From assembly GCA_902729315.2 (NCBI GenBank), contig LR746268.1, positions 2,597,501 to 2,661,500 of the forward strand: a stretch of DNA of 64,000 nt, written 5' to 3'. Below are positions 12,901 through 25,300 of this stretch, piece by piece. This stretch comes from Spirodela intermedia (taxonomy: Eukaryota > Streptophyta > Magnoliopsida > Alismatales > Araceae). A model generated the notes under the pieces. It had not been told where the DNA came from. It saw only the letters and a list, made by a program, of their open reading frames with translations, and did no database searches. Within the stretch, counting starts at the first letter, position 1; every line of letters begins with the position of its first letter. The position numbers and the translations under genes were made by a program.

Positions 12901-15900
12901 ATTGCCTTGAAGGGAAAGGAGGAGGCTGACATGTCTGCTTAGAGCATGGTCTTGTCGCTTGCTTTGACTCACCATCGCTGTCATTCAACCAAGAAAAAAA
13001 TCGGTTCTACCTCAGCCAAAGATGATTTCACAAGAAACCCAAGAATTATTATATTAAATTTATGTATCCTTGACCATAGTTGTTCATTACTTGGATAGAC
13101 TATTGACTGAAATATCACAGTTGACTCGTTGATTCATTCATATGATTAACATATATATTTGCTAAAAACTGATCTAAAATAGAAAAATCATATATATATA
13201 GATATTTAGAATTTAGTGCATAAAATAAAGCTAAATTTGATAATCTAGGATTGCACTATTGGAAGCGAAATGTAAGAAACATGATAATATATCTAGATCA
13301 TGATGTTATTGATAACTTACATCATGGAAAAGGCTAACAAATATTGGAAAAATCTATAACCAACGGATAATAACCTTTGACCAAATCCTCATGATGAACT
13401 TTGTGACCAAAGGATAATGAACTGAGATTTGAGGAGGAATTTCAGTTATTTCTGATTGGAGGAGAATATATTCCGGTTAAGATTAAATAGATGATTTTAA
13501 AATGTTAACGTATTCAACAAAGTTGTAAATATATTTAATTTTAAAAAATACGTATGAATATAATGTACGTTCTTCTTTAATATTGTGCTTCCTTATATGA
13601 AGAAGGGCCCATTTGAAACACCAACATTGCAATATCTAATTATGAAGTATTACCTTAAAAGTCAAATGTGATTGGAAAATGTGAATGTTTTCTAAATTAT
13701 GTTATATTTATAATTTTTTTGGTAAATATCTCACCCAATAGAAATCATGACAAGGAAAATATGTATTGAAGATATTTAGTAATGACAACTAACAAAAAAT
13801 TATTCTTAATTTATTGTTCTTGAAATGAGATTCTGAAAATCTTGTTGTTGACATCATGCTTCCTTATGAGGAACTAAACACAATGATAAGAAATTGGCAA
13901 ACTTTATACTAAATCTACATTTGGAAAAAAGATAACAAGATATATACAAGTTAGGATATCACATAATAAATTTTTACATCATACTTCGCTATTAAAGATA
14001 TATTTCCAAGAGTGAATGATTGGTGATCAAATATCACATTCACATATCATTCTTAAGTCCACAAATCATCCTAGTTCTATGATTCAAGTTTGGGCCTAAC
14101 ACAACTAGCCATGTCTAGCTGAATCTCCAATCAGTTTACTATTAATTTGATTGGAAATATCTCTTCTTTTCAATTATTGAATTGAAAGAGCATTCTCATC
14201 ACTGAACTCTTAGTTTTGACCTTAATAATAGTACAAAAAGCTATCAAACATTTTAAGCTTGGCAATGAAAATGACGGATAATATTCTGTTGTACATATCC
14301 TCAAGGGTTCATATCATTGAGCATCAGCATTATCTCAACATGATCTCATTCTATTGAGGACCTTTTTTTTAAAATAAAGGTTAAACTAAAGGAGCATGCA
14401 ACTCCTAGTTTTGATGATGGTATTGGCATAAAATATTGTAGTGATCTAAGATTGACAATAAAATGACTTTAGATATATAAATATATATATATATATCTTC
14501 TTGAATTTTTTATATCATAGTGATCTAAGATTGACAATTAGGTCATGGGTGTTACCTACAATTGATAACACAATTAACGTTTGAGTCTGTTTCTTGTTCA
14601 CGAGTTGGCAATAAAATATAAATAAAGAAATTATTTGGGATATAATTATTGAAGGATTTTTTGCACAACTTATGTATACATAGTTCTAATAAGTGAAACT
14701 AAAATGAAAGCTACCTCTCAATACCACTTCATATGCATTTGAATCAGAAGAATAAGTAAAAAAAAAAAGGGATTTGCACAAGGTATCGACAAGTTGGTAA
14801 TTAGTCAAATCATCATGAGAAAATAAACCTCATGACATGTTCATCAATTGTTTAATGGATATAGAGCCTAATTTTCATTCACATTAAGCTTTATACCATT
14901 CGAAATATATATATATAGATATATATATATATTAAATGGAGATATAGAGTTTGTACAAGGACCAAATCCTAAATCCTGATTGAGTGCCAAGAAAAACATA
15001 TTTTAGCTTACTAATAAAATCATTTACTTAAGAAAACCTTAATGATCCTCAAAGAATCAATTTACTGAACTGTGGTATCTAAGAGATTTTTATCAATTAA
15101 ATACAATATAAGAAATTTGTATATTGTCATCACATGGAAATTACCTTAAAATTTTCAATTAAGCATGGATTCAAATACTAATGCTCTTAGTTCTTTGAAC
15201 AAATCTTCTCTAATTAAACTTCTTAAAAATACTTGTTCTATAAGCTTTTTATTGTTGATGCTATGGGTTTGGGATACATAAATGTCTTCTTGATTCTTAT
15301 AGCCATACTTGTTGAAGCTTTATGGTGTTATGAAGTGAGCCAACATGTTTCCTCATTGCAAACAGCTGGGTCTTGAGTTATGCTATTTGCCCTTTTACCA
15401 TTCAAAGCCATTATATCTAAGTAAAACTTTCAAGATGTACAAGAATCAGAAACTAAATGTCGAAATAATATATGTTATTTCAATCTATATAGAGGTCTCT
15501 GCTCAACTATGAGGTTTTTTGAAATAGTATAGGAAAAAAGTTATCTTCCACAAGTTTCTATTTAACCATAAATAATGTTTTTAAAACTGATAAATGTTAT
15601 TATGTACTAAAGAAGTATTTTGCAATGGACACAAATAAAAGTTTCTTTTGATCATCATCAAAGTCAAGGATTCAACACTAACAAGTTATAGAATCATTCA
15701 GCAATGTTCAGGTAAGAAATGCAATACGTTCAATAGGAAATCAGTGCCATCACCCATGAAATTCCAATGCTCAAGGATTCTGGAATTGCAGCAGTCCCTT
15801 GAAACTGGTCCATAAAGATTGAAAACTTATGATAGTGGAGACACCCTTCACAACAAAGGCTTTGAAGATTGAATTGTCCAAGCAGGATGCAAAGATGACA

Positions 15901-16230
15901 TTAGATTTGGTTTAAAGGATAATAAGAGTTTTTACTTTATGATGCTCATACCCATCACTATTTTATGTATTTTTCTTTTACCAGAAAGGTAAGTCATTAA
16001 AATTGTATAAATAGTTACACCACGCATTAGAATGGTCTTTCTTTGCACAATCCCTTGAGAGAAGATTTGGGGTATTGGAGTATGAGAATCATAACGGTGA
16101 GGTAATAAAGCTTCAAAAAGTAAGAACTAATGGGCTGACGAAGAAACATTTGACAACTGACTTAATCATAGAATTTGATTGTCTAATCATCTTCTGATTT
16201 GAACATATATTGATTAGTATGGAATAAACT
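12900..16230. other. AT-rich intergenic region, no gene recognised
   Basis: Dense stop codons in all frames. A 20-base string beginning GTGATCTAAGATTGACAAT occurs twice 79 bases apart (14441 and 14520), and there are short (AT)n runs near 14480 and 14910. Nothing with coding character was seen. Confidence 0.55.
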
Positions 16231-16234
16231 AGAG

Positions 16235-16237
<3 letters not shown>

Positions 16238-16277
<40 letters not shown>

Positions 16278-16284
16278 CTCTCTC
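16238..16284. repeat. (TC)n microsatellite
   Basis: A CT run with two imperfect units at its right end; no gene adjoins it. The apparent open frame reading through it on the minus strand is a simple-repeat artefact. Confidence 0.93.
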
Positions 16285-16599
16285 GGATCAACACTTGTAC
16301 CTAAACATCTAAGACAAGGCCAAAGAAACATCAAGGTGAGGGGGTTTAAAGAAATTGTTGAGATTAGTCCTTTAAGCATCCCTGTTGAGAGATCTATGAT
16401 CAACCTCCGGTAATATTAGTTTTTCATGCACATTCGCCGAGATTCGTCAGATGAGATATTATTGATTATGGAGAATCGAAATGTGAACCAGAGGAAACTA
16501 CGGTTCATGTACAGAAATCTTGGAGAAGTCTTCTTGAAGAAGATCTCCAGACCCACATCAGAAAAGAAAAGTTCGCGTATAATTTGAGGGAAAAACCCT

Positions 16600-17090
16600 G
16601 GAAAGGATCAAAACAATCAGAAGATAATGCCTACAAGTATTTAACGTGTGGTCGGAAATCGAACATATCGAATGAACGCCATCAAAATTATTCCCGCGTT
16701 TCCAACCGTGACTGGGCGAGAGTCGCGCCAGCGAGGTCAACGTGGCCGATGCCGTGGCGTAAGAGGACCGCCACTACCCGTGCCGTCGCGTGTGAGACTT
16801 ACTTCTCAGCGTTGGTGGCGGGTCCAACGTGAATGCTTGTGGCGGGGTTTGACACCTTGGCAGAGTCCAAGTGTCCACCAGAGATTCGTCATGAAGAAAC
16901 CAGACGTCAATCTCGTCGAGCCGTGCGCTGGCGGCGGCCCGGTGGAGGGGCGACTCTTCTTTCGTCAGACCAAGCCTGCAATCGACCAAGTCTGAACGGA
17001 GGGCTTTCATTCTTCCGGAGGACTCGCGGGAAATCTGCATGGCTATCAGCCGATCAGTGAATGATTCTTCATGGCTGGTCATGATTGGGT
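16600..17090. other. GC-rich island without a recognised gene
   Basis: Base composition shifts abruptly to GC-rich between AT-rich flanks. Overlapping open frames exist on both strands (for example 16648-16995 plus, 16774-17082 minus), but none resembles a known protein. It could be a lost promoter/first exon, or a piece of a GC-rich gene. No call is possible. Confidence 0.35.
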
Positions 17091-17374
17091 AGCGCTAGGG
17101 ACGATTACATGAGGAATTCGTGGTTCATGTCTGTTGAATGAAATGATTAGGATCCATTTGAATGGGAAGTGGGAAATTCAATTTAGATTGTCCATTTAAG
17201 TCAGATAACAATGAATTAGTTTTAATCTGGATGGTTGTAGGGGATCACATGTCCATGCAACGGATTTTTTTTCTCCGACTTTTTATTTTTAATTATAATG
17301 AGAAAAAATCCACACCATGCCACGCTTAGGGTTTTAAGTTCAAACTGTGCAAGATCAGCCATTTCGGACTATGA

Positions 17375-17602
17375 TCTGCTATCAATCCAGCAAAAGCGAT
17401 TGCCAGACTCAGCGCCCATGAGAAGAAGGATCTGTTCACTTCCAAGCCATTGTCAGTAAACATACCAGTTCACTTGGGAAACTGCCACCCGCTCGTCATT
17501 GAGCACCCTTCAAGGATATACGCGCTGCCAATCCCTAATCTGGGTACCGGTAAGGTCATTTCGGATGTATATGTATGCACTTCGGAAATTGATTTTCCTT
17601 AA
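17375..17602 (+). pseudogene. Orphan coding-like segment (possible exon remnant), function unknown
   Basis: A 75-codon frame without an ATG lies between stops. It has a protein-like composition, including RLSAHEKKDLFTSKPLSV, then VHLGNCHPLVIEHPSRIYAL and PIPNLGTG. A candidate acceptor (CAATCCAG, ending 17390) and a good candidate donor (ACCG|GTAAGG, donor at 17550) could delimit an internal exon of about 160 bases. I do not recognise the family. It may be an exon of a gene I could not assemble, a transferred organellar or transposon fragment, or chance. Confidence 0.3.
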
Positions 17603-19300
17603 TTAGAATATTGTATCACTTTTAGCTTCTAACCCCAATATTATCAGACTCAAATAATCTTCTAGTCCTGGTGGAAGTGATATTTAGCATTTAAGTTACA
17701 GAGGGTGGTGTCCATACGTGGAGGTAATAAACATGTTAGCTAAATTTGCAATCCCTAACCAGTAGGAAACTTAAAGCAATGAATGCATACATAAAGAGTG
17801 GATTGGACTCGTGTTATTTTTCACGGCCCAATATGAGAAGCACAGTGTCATAAGTCCATTAGCAATCTTGGATCCTATATTCAGTCACTTCAAATCCATC
17901 TAATTTGGGAATATTGATTGGCAAACTACGCCCAGTTTTTCTAGCACTGGGCCTCAAAACAAGGGCCGAATGAAGCTATTTCTATTTTCAACTCAATATA
18001 TAGAAATTTCAACCCTTCACCACGAATAGAACTAACTTGTAGCTCTTAAGGTTTTCCAAGTCACGTCCATGATTTGTCTTCACAATTTTACTCCATTCAT
18101 TCCTCGAGCAATAAATTCTCAATCTTAGACTAGTTTTCGTTATTCTTTGTTAAATTATAAAATCGAAACTTTTTCAGGAATATTCCTAAAAAATGAAAGC
18201 CTATAATCTTGAGTCATATGATAAGGAAATTCAACCTCTTTACTAGCCCATCTATTGAGTTTTCATTGTGAAAGATTAAGAGTAGACGATTGCAATAGTC
18301 TCACAGGGGATGTTTATCAATTTTGAATATTACATATCACTTTAAAAATCACAAACTTTATTTCGTCATGATGGTACTTACTTTTAAACGTCTTCTCAGT
18401 TTAAAATTGACAACTGAAAATCTTGTCGGTGAGAGCATACCAAGGATATATATGAATATCTTATTCAACAATGTTCCAAGTAGTCAACTTGTCTAAAAAC
18501 GGGCACATGCATGTGTCCTATTTTAAAGCTACGTCAGGCCTTTGAGCCCTTGTGTTGTAAAACAACCTAGGCCCTAAAATTCCTAGGCCCCTATCATAAC
18601 AGAACTCATTTCATGTGCCATAGTAATCCGCTCCAATGTCTCACTCATCGTGATATAAAATTCTAGTGATTATTTTAAGATTATTTAAAACAAGGGTGTT
18701 CTTCTTAGAGTACTGCTCTTCTTAAAAGCAGCTACGGATAAACAAGGGTGTTGAAATATCGGGACGTGTGTTCTTCTTGCTTTCATTTTATAGAGTGTAC
18801 AAAAACCTCCAGTGCTCATCGTTTTTATATCAGAACTATTAATCTAGACTATCTTACAAAACTATCTAGAACTTGAAAACGTACTATCATATTTATTGGC
18901 ATTCATATGATCCGGACCTCCCATGTAATGAGTTCAGGAAGACTACAGTGCGATATCATTTTAATCCGTAAAATTTATCCGACGCAGGTACTCTCTAACC
19001 CTGCACCTTGACCACTTAAAAATTGAGGTATGCAGACCCTATAAGCTAAAACACACGTTGCTGCTCTCGACAACTTTGGCTTCCGAAGTCCCAACTCACC
19101 AAGAAGCAGTATAATGTCAACTGCGATAAAGCTAAGGAGATTCTTTTTTGGTGATAGCAAGGAAAAGAGATGAGAAGTTAAACTTTTATCTCATTTAAGG
19201 ATGAATTATAATGGGAAGAGAAGGTTTGATACAGCCTGACAAGGGAGATAGCCATTTGTATCCCCATGAAGAGGGCATAGCGATGTGGTCGCCAGTGCCG
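17603..19300. other. Intergenic region upstream of the GLV/RGF-type gene
   Basis: AT-rich with no protein domain seen. The part nearest the next gene, from about 19300, becomes GC-richer and carries a short GA run at about 19394-19410. It is presumably promoter and 5' leader. Confidence 0.45.
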
Positions 19301-19481
19301 GAATATTCAAATAACCCATGTCCTTGATGACTTCATCACGCAAGAGGAGAAGATTCCACGTGAGAAATGGACGCCGTTTATGGGGGAGGGAGTGGAGAGA
19401 GAGAGAGAGAGTTCTGGGGTTTTAAGTAGACGAAGGGGTTTTCGAAAACCCCAGGGGAGACTTCTACTGTGAAAGAGGAGG

Positions 19482-19884
19482 ATGAGACATTCTTTCTTCT
19501 GCCGGCGGCGGGAGGCGGCGGCCGTAGAAGCTCTGGTAGCCATCGTGATTCTTGTCAGCCTCTCCGTGCTGCACCACCAGCATATAGCTGGTAAACCATC
19601 GCTCAGCTCTCCCCTTTTACACTTTCCGCTCGGGCTTTTTCCGATCTGACTCAGTGAGCTTGTCTCAATTTGCAGAGTGCGCAAGAACATCTCAAGCACA
19701 TCGCCACCATCCCCATCACCATCGTCATCGTGGTCATGATGATTATGCTCACAACAGTCGTCATCACAATAGAGAGGAGATGTTGAACAAGGGCAAACAA
19801 GATCGAGAGAAGATGGAGTGGTGGGCTGAAGATTACAGCGAGGTGAGGAGGAGATGGCCGATCCACAACCGGCTGCAGCCTTGA
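19482..19884 (+). CDS. GOLVEN/RGF/CLEL-type secreted peptide precursor, two exons
   Basis: Small prepropeptide of 105 aa. Exon 1 is 19482-19590 and exon 2 is 19676-19884 (TGA); the donor is GTAAAC, the acceptor TTTGCAG, and one Glu codon is split 1+2. The order matches the family: a basic N-terminus and a hydrophobic signal segment (about residues 17-30, ALVAIVILVSLSVL), then a variable linker, then the conserved motif at the very end. That end is DYSEVRRRWPIHN (residues 89-101), followed by four residues. GLV/RGF peptides carry an Asp-Tyr pair whose Tyr is sulfated, a basic centre, and a Pro-x-His-Asn end. They are sensed by LRR receptor kinases and act in root meristem maintenance and gravitropism. 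The linker is unusually His-rich (HRHHPHHHRHRGH). Family assignment rests on the terminal motif and precursor layout. The start is the first ATG giving a signal peptide. Confidence 0.8.
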
Positions 19885-21164
19885 AGGACGCTCTCGTCTC
19901 TTCTCTCCCTCATCAGATGCTCTCTCTCTTTCTCTTTCTATCTACAAGGACAAACGGCTGATGCAATCGTTAGACCACTAGTTTTGTCTTGTGATGTGAT
20001 ATATGAAGAAGAGCGTCGCCGTCGTCGCACGTAATTTTCATTGTATTTTTTCTTCTTCGCTTTTGAGAAAAAAATAAGCTTTCACACTTTCTTCATCTCG
20101 CCTTTATTTTCCCAATTCCCCCATTCTCTCTTTTTCTCCAAGCATATATCTATCTATCTCTCCATCGATGTACCTGCGTATAACTCTCCCTCTCTGTCCG
20201 TCTCTGTCTATCAATATACCTAGATACAACCCTCCCTCTCTACGAACCTATCTACCTATGTATCTCTGTGTCTATATTTGTGACACTTCCGATGCTCACT
20301 TTCACTGCTGGATAAACCTTGGACGAAGAAGGGCATCATGCTGCGTTCTTCAGCCAGAAATAGGATTTCAGGCCTCATTTTTAGGCTATTAATCGTCCAA
20401 GCAAGGCCTTTCCGCTGTGAAAGGATATATGAATTTCTTGCGCGTACTTTGCCATACTGGGTCGAAAGCCTTCTTGTATTCGACCGAATCTACCATGTCC
20501 CAGCAAGATCGAGTAGAATAGGAAACGGAAGAAGCCCGGCCGAATCCCCCCCTCCGGCCTGTATCTCTCTGTGCAACTGTGAAAAAGATGTTTTGGTGCG
20601 ATCCGGGTGCACTTCTGTCACGTCAAGAGAAGATGAGTACTATCATCATCGCATGTTCTTTCTTAAGGACATACTCATGCTCACATTTCCGATAAATGCG
20701 CTCTCTCTCGCAAGGTGGGAGAGACATGAACTGGTCATCCACACTGTGCGGAAGGCTTTCTCCGTGAATTTTGTGCGCGTTGGAAGAGGCACCCGAGGAG
20801 GTTTGATGTTTTCTTCAAGAAGGAAGAGTGCAAGGTTGCAGCCGAAAACAACTCCAACTTGTGCTGAATGATTCTGTTTGTTCCTTCATTGGATTCTTAT
20901 GTCATTCGCAACCACAACTCGGGACCCATTTACAAGAACCTCACCATGACTCTCTCTCTCTCTCCATATTTCACTCCGTCACTCTCGTACAATTTCTCTC
21001 TCCTCCCCCTGCTTTCACTCCTCTATCTTATAAGCAATTTCTCTCTCTTTCACTTACCCACATCCATACAATCTCCCTGTCTCTCTCTCATTCATCTTTC
21101 ACTTACTCTCAGATGCAATTTCTCAATTTTACTCCACACATTCACCGTCTCTCTTTATCCAACA

Positions 21165-21166
<2 letters not shown>
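19885..21166. other. Downstream of the GLV/RGF-type gene; CT-rich low-complexity DNA
   Basis: The first 200-300 bases are pyrimidine-rich and probably include the 3' UTR. From about 20940 to 21200 the plus strand is almost all C and T, with short TATC/CTCTC repeats, so the open frames there are compositional artefacts. A 177-codon frame at 20338-20871 has no recognisable domain. Confidence 0.45.

Positions 21167-21202
<36 letters not shown>
21167..21202. repeat. (TC)n microsatellite
   Basis: A pure TC run at the right end of the CT-rich tract that begins near 20940. Confidence 0.93.
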
Positions 21203-21204
<2 letters not shown>

Positions 21205-21239
21205 GATGCTACACAGAGAAGCAGGAGGCACCTAGAAGA

Positions 21240-21500
21240 CCACACGTGCGAACGTCTGCATGCAGCGTGCGCATGTACCGGCACGTATAATCATAGACCC
21301 TCCCGACATCTTTCTCCCTCGATGTAGACGCAGATTTGTAAACATTTCTCTAAAGTTACGACAGCCATATATTATTTTGCAACACTTCCGTGGCGCGGTC
21401 TTCTGGGTTTCCACGTGGCGTACGTCCCCACGTGATATTTCCCGTGATGGACGGTCAAAGTCCGCGTGAAGACAACGAGGGGCAGAACATCACGTGCGCC
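21240..21500. promoter_or_regulatory. Cluster of CACGTG (G-box) sites without an assigned gene
   Basis: Four CACGTG cores lie within 260 bases: 21243-21248, 21412-21417 (in CCACGTGGCG), 21429-21434 and 21491-21496. The surrounding DNA is GC-richer than its neighbours. Such clusters usually mark promoters, but I could not identify a transcript start or gene on either side. Confidence 0.35.
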
Positions 21501-22108
21501 TTCCCCTCCTCCCCAGGCGACCCAACTAGCTTCCAGCTCACGCCGCAGATTTGAAGAATCATTCCCGGTGAATGTCCCACTTCACATTCAAGGCCAAAAA
21601 GTTTATATTTAGAGAAATGGGCTTTTCATATATGGTGTTTTCTGGTGAAAGAGATACATATGAGGGCATCAAAGGAAATATAAGGAGGCAGTGGCTCATA
21701 AATTTAGGAACTTTACTGTAATAGTGAATTGTTCTTAGAATAATCCTCGGTCTGTACTTGACAGAAGAGAATCTCTGAATCAGAGATTCGGTCAAAGCCG
21801 GCCGAGTTTCTCCGGCCGGGTGGGAGCGGTCTTCAATGAGGCCAATGGGGCCATCTCGTGCCTTGGGCGGACAATTTTTTCAATGCTGACGGGTCAACTC
21901 AGCGGGTTGGTCGGGTTGAGACGAGCCCTGACTGACATGCTCCGGGTGGAGCCTTTTTGATACTAAAACCCGTCTGAATACAGCAGGAAGTGTTTGATCG
22001 GATGTCTCCGAGGAGGTTGTTAATGGGCCATTGTGCCAACGATGCTACATGGACCATTATATTTTAAAAGCTTATATATTGGGTTTCGAACAATATATAT
22101 ATCATTTC

Positions 22109-22114
<6 letters not shown>

Positions 22115-22149
<35 letters not shown>
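22115..22149. repeat. (AG)n microsatellite
   Basis: A pure AG run. An ATG two bases downstream opens a 72-codon frame rich in Lys/Arg/Glu that I do not recognise and do not call a gene. Confidence 0.93.
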
Positions 22150-22152
<3 letters not shown>

Positions 22153-22379
22153 GGGGAGGAATAGAGAGAAGGGGTTGGACGGATGGAGAAGAGGCAACTG
22201 GAATTTTAAACTTGCGTTGGAAGAAAAGAAGAAAAGGAAGAGGACGAATACGAAGAAAACAGACAGCCGGCAAACTATACTAATTTCAAGTTTAGCATCT
22301 TCCCCAGCCACCAAATCAACAGGAGAACTTTCATACAAGATCTACCTGGATCAGCCGATTATTAATTGATTCAGTATGA

Positions 22380-25300
22380 TATCTGTTACCCCACGCATAT
22401 CAGCTGACTCTTGGTTTGTAGACTAGTTCAGAGCTCCATAATTGACTGATCACAGTTCTTTAGGGCATGGAACAGGTAATTTTCTTGATTCAACCCTAAG
22501 ATCCGGCAAGAGTAAGGGATATGTACATTTGTAAATATATTGTTTTATTTGGTGTGAAAAGTACTTGTTTCATGATGTATTTGGGTGATCTATCTTGGAT
22601 CTAGTGACTTGGAGACAAAGGTATATACAGTTCAGTATTCCTGAATAATTTCTGATAATAAATTTAATACAGAAAATAGTTTCTCCAATTTTATATGTTC
22701 AAACTACCTTGTACCATACTTGTGAAATCCTACGATTTCTGATGTCTGGTCCACACATTGACAGTGTGTTCTGAGCTAACTGAATAGAATTTAATTAGAA
22801 CAATTAATATGAAAGATATGCCATGAAAAAAATTAAGATATTAAATAATTGATAAATAAGTAAAAAATCATTTTTCACATGTTTGGTATCTTGTACTACT
22901 TACCATATCCTCTGCATGATAAGAAAATTGTGCTACGTTGTTACCTATTTATGGAAAAATCCTCTCATTGGAGAACTAAAGTGTGTAACCTATTGGGTTT
23001 AAGGATTTTAATATGAGCTATTCATCACATCAAGATAAATGAAAAATTACTTAAAAATATGTTTCACCACACTAACTCAAAATAAAGATCTAAGTCTTTA
23101 GATCAAGTTTCTTTTATTGTGGAAATATGCTTTACAGAAATGATATGAGGAAAATAGATATTAAAAATTCAAATGTAAAATTAGAGCAAAATAACGAGTT
23201 ATAGAGAGGAAAATAGAGGAGAGAGAAAATGTGTCATATTAACTCACTTTAAAAGGTAATGTTTGCCTACAAAACATATGCTGATTGATCTGAAAGAAAA
23301 TGAATTTTGCAAACCTCAAAAAATTGTGTTGGCCCTTCAAGAGTTTAAGAGAGAGAAAGTGTGTTGACCTTTCAAGAGCATAAAATATTAGGAGAGACAA
23401 AAAATATTTTCTCAATCAAATCTAACATGTATGTCATGGTAGATAATCTAACACAGAAAAAGATCTCTAATAAGGGTGGTACATCCTAACAAGTTAGAAT
23501 CTCAAAAATGTGTTAGAATATCTTTGATTAACACATATATAGATTGACTTGGTCAAAAAATTTGTTATTGACAAAACTTAATTTTACAACATGGCTTGAT
23601 AGTGGGTAACCAACACGTCAACCCAATAATATTTGACCAATCATAATTTAAATGTTTGATTTCTAATGGTCAAGATTTCGGAGCATATAAATTGTCCTCT
23701 AGACCTTTCCAATAATTTCTAACCAACTTGTCAAATCCTCCAAATTATTCACCAATCATTTATCAAAGTTATATTACTAGAGTAATATTGCCACAAGCTT
23801 TCTCAGGCATTTAATCATCCTTAAAATCTAGCAAGTTCATCTTCTTGGCACAATGTTTAAGTTTATTTATATTCTATGTGAAGGCACTCTAGAAGAGTGA
23901 TTGTAACAAGCTAGGCCATGTGAAACTATTGTGTGAAAGATTTACTAATCTCTTAAGCTTGTAAATTTCAATTGCACTACTAAATTAGAGACTAGTGAAC
24001 ATGAGGGGTAAAACCTTAGGGTATGGAGTGCTAGACTATTATAAATCACATTACTTTTCCACTTTGGTATTTACCATGTCAACTAAGTGAAGTCACAACT
24101 CAATCTATGCCAATGTAGTATATGTATTCTTTTCTTGTAATATTAGCATCACTAGAAGCATTTTTTAACAAGGTAAAGAAGGAATGCTTAAAACCTTTAT
24201 TCCATATGTTCTTTGAGCATAGAGATGTTGAACATTGTTGTGGAAGAATGAATTTCAATAACATGATATTTTAGTAAATGCTCCACAAATATAAAATTTC
24301 ACTCAAGCAATTTTATCACTTTTTTGAATGATCCTAAAGCTAACCCATTTTAAGACAACATTTTTCTCTTTTTAGAGATTAAAATTGTCACAAAAAATTA
24401 CCAAGGGTTAGTTAGGCACTATTCCAATGACTACTTTTTGGTATGATAATGTATTGTCCTTCAAGTGCTTTGTAATATAGTGTTAATGTTTTTGGTCCAA
24501 ACTTCAACATATCAAGTGAGGGGATATGTAAGTCTAGTCATTTAATATAAAGAAGTGAAAAATAAAATTTTGTAAGCACACAATCCCACATACTATGAGA
24601 TTGTCAAGGATCATGAGATGATACTTGCAAAAGCTTAGTACTCATGCAACAACACTAGGAAATAAAAAACTACTAATGCTTTACCATCTTGCAAAGTAAA
24701 TGACCTTATAAGTTGATTTTTTTTTTGAAAATATGAAAAGACACAAAAAAATGAAAAATGATATTGAATCACATGTGAGTTTACTGAGTGTTTGAGTGAC
24801 ATGTTTTCAACATTTTGATAGTTACACAAAAATAATTTTATAGAGTAAGATTACTTAAATACCTTTTTGTACACAATGGCAACATCAAAATAAAAAGGGC
24901 CCCAAAAGCAAACAATTATACGATTTCATATTTCAAAATTTAATAAAATTAATAGGTTAGAAATTTCTCATTTATCATTAAAATACATTCAATATTTTGG
25001 AGTTCTTTTCTCAATAATCCTATGCCCATTTTTTTGTAGCTTAGTATGAATGAAATATCCACTTTTGAAAGAGAGGTTTTCTCCTTGAAATAGGAACATC
25101 TTTGATTAGACAAAGACAATATAAATAAGAAGACATATTTGGTTATATCATTATAATCTTTGTTGTCATAAATGTTTTGAAATCAGAGATTATTTAATAA
25201 AATTTTGAGAGCTGCACTCATCTAAGTTGTCAAATACTTAGGGGTGAGAATAATTTTTGAATAAACAAATAGCCTATTATCTTGACCAGATTTTTATGGC

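Noticed and set aside
16584-17082. Overlapping frames on both strands in the GC-rich island
   Set aside because: None shows a domain, signal peptide or codon pattern that stands out from the others.
20338-20871. 177-codon open frame downstream of the GLV/RGF-type gene
   Set aside because: No recognisable domain, no conserved-looking segment, and it runs into CT-rich low-complexity DNA; likely a chance frame or part of a non-coding transcript.
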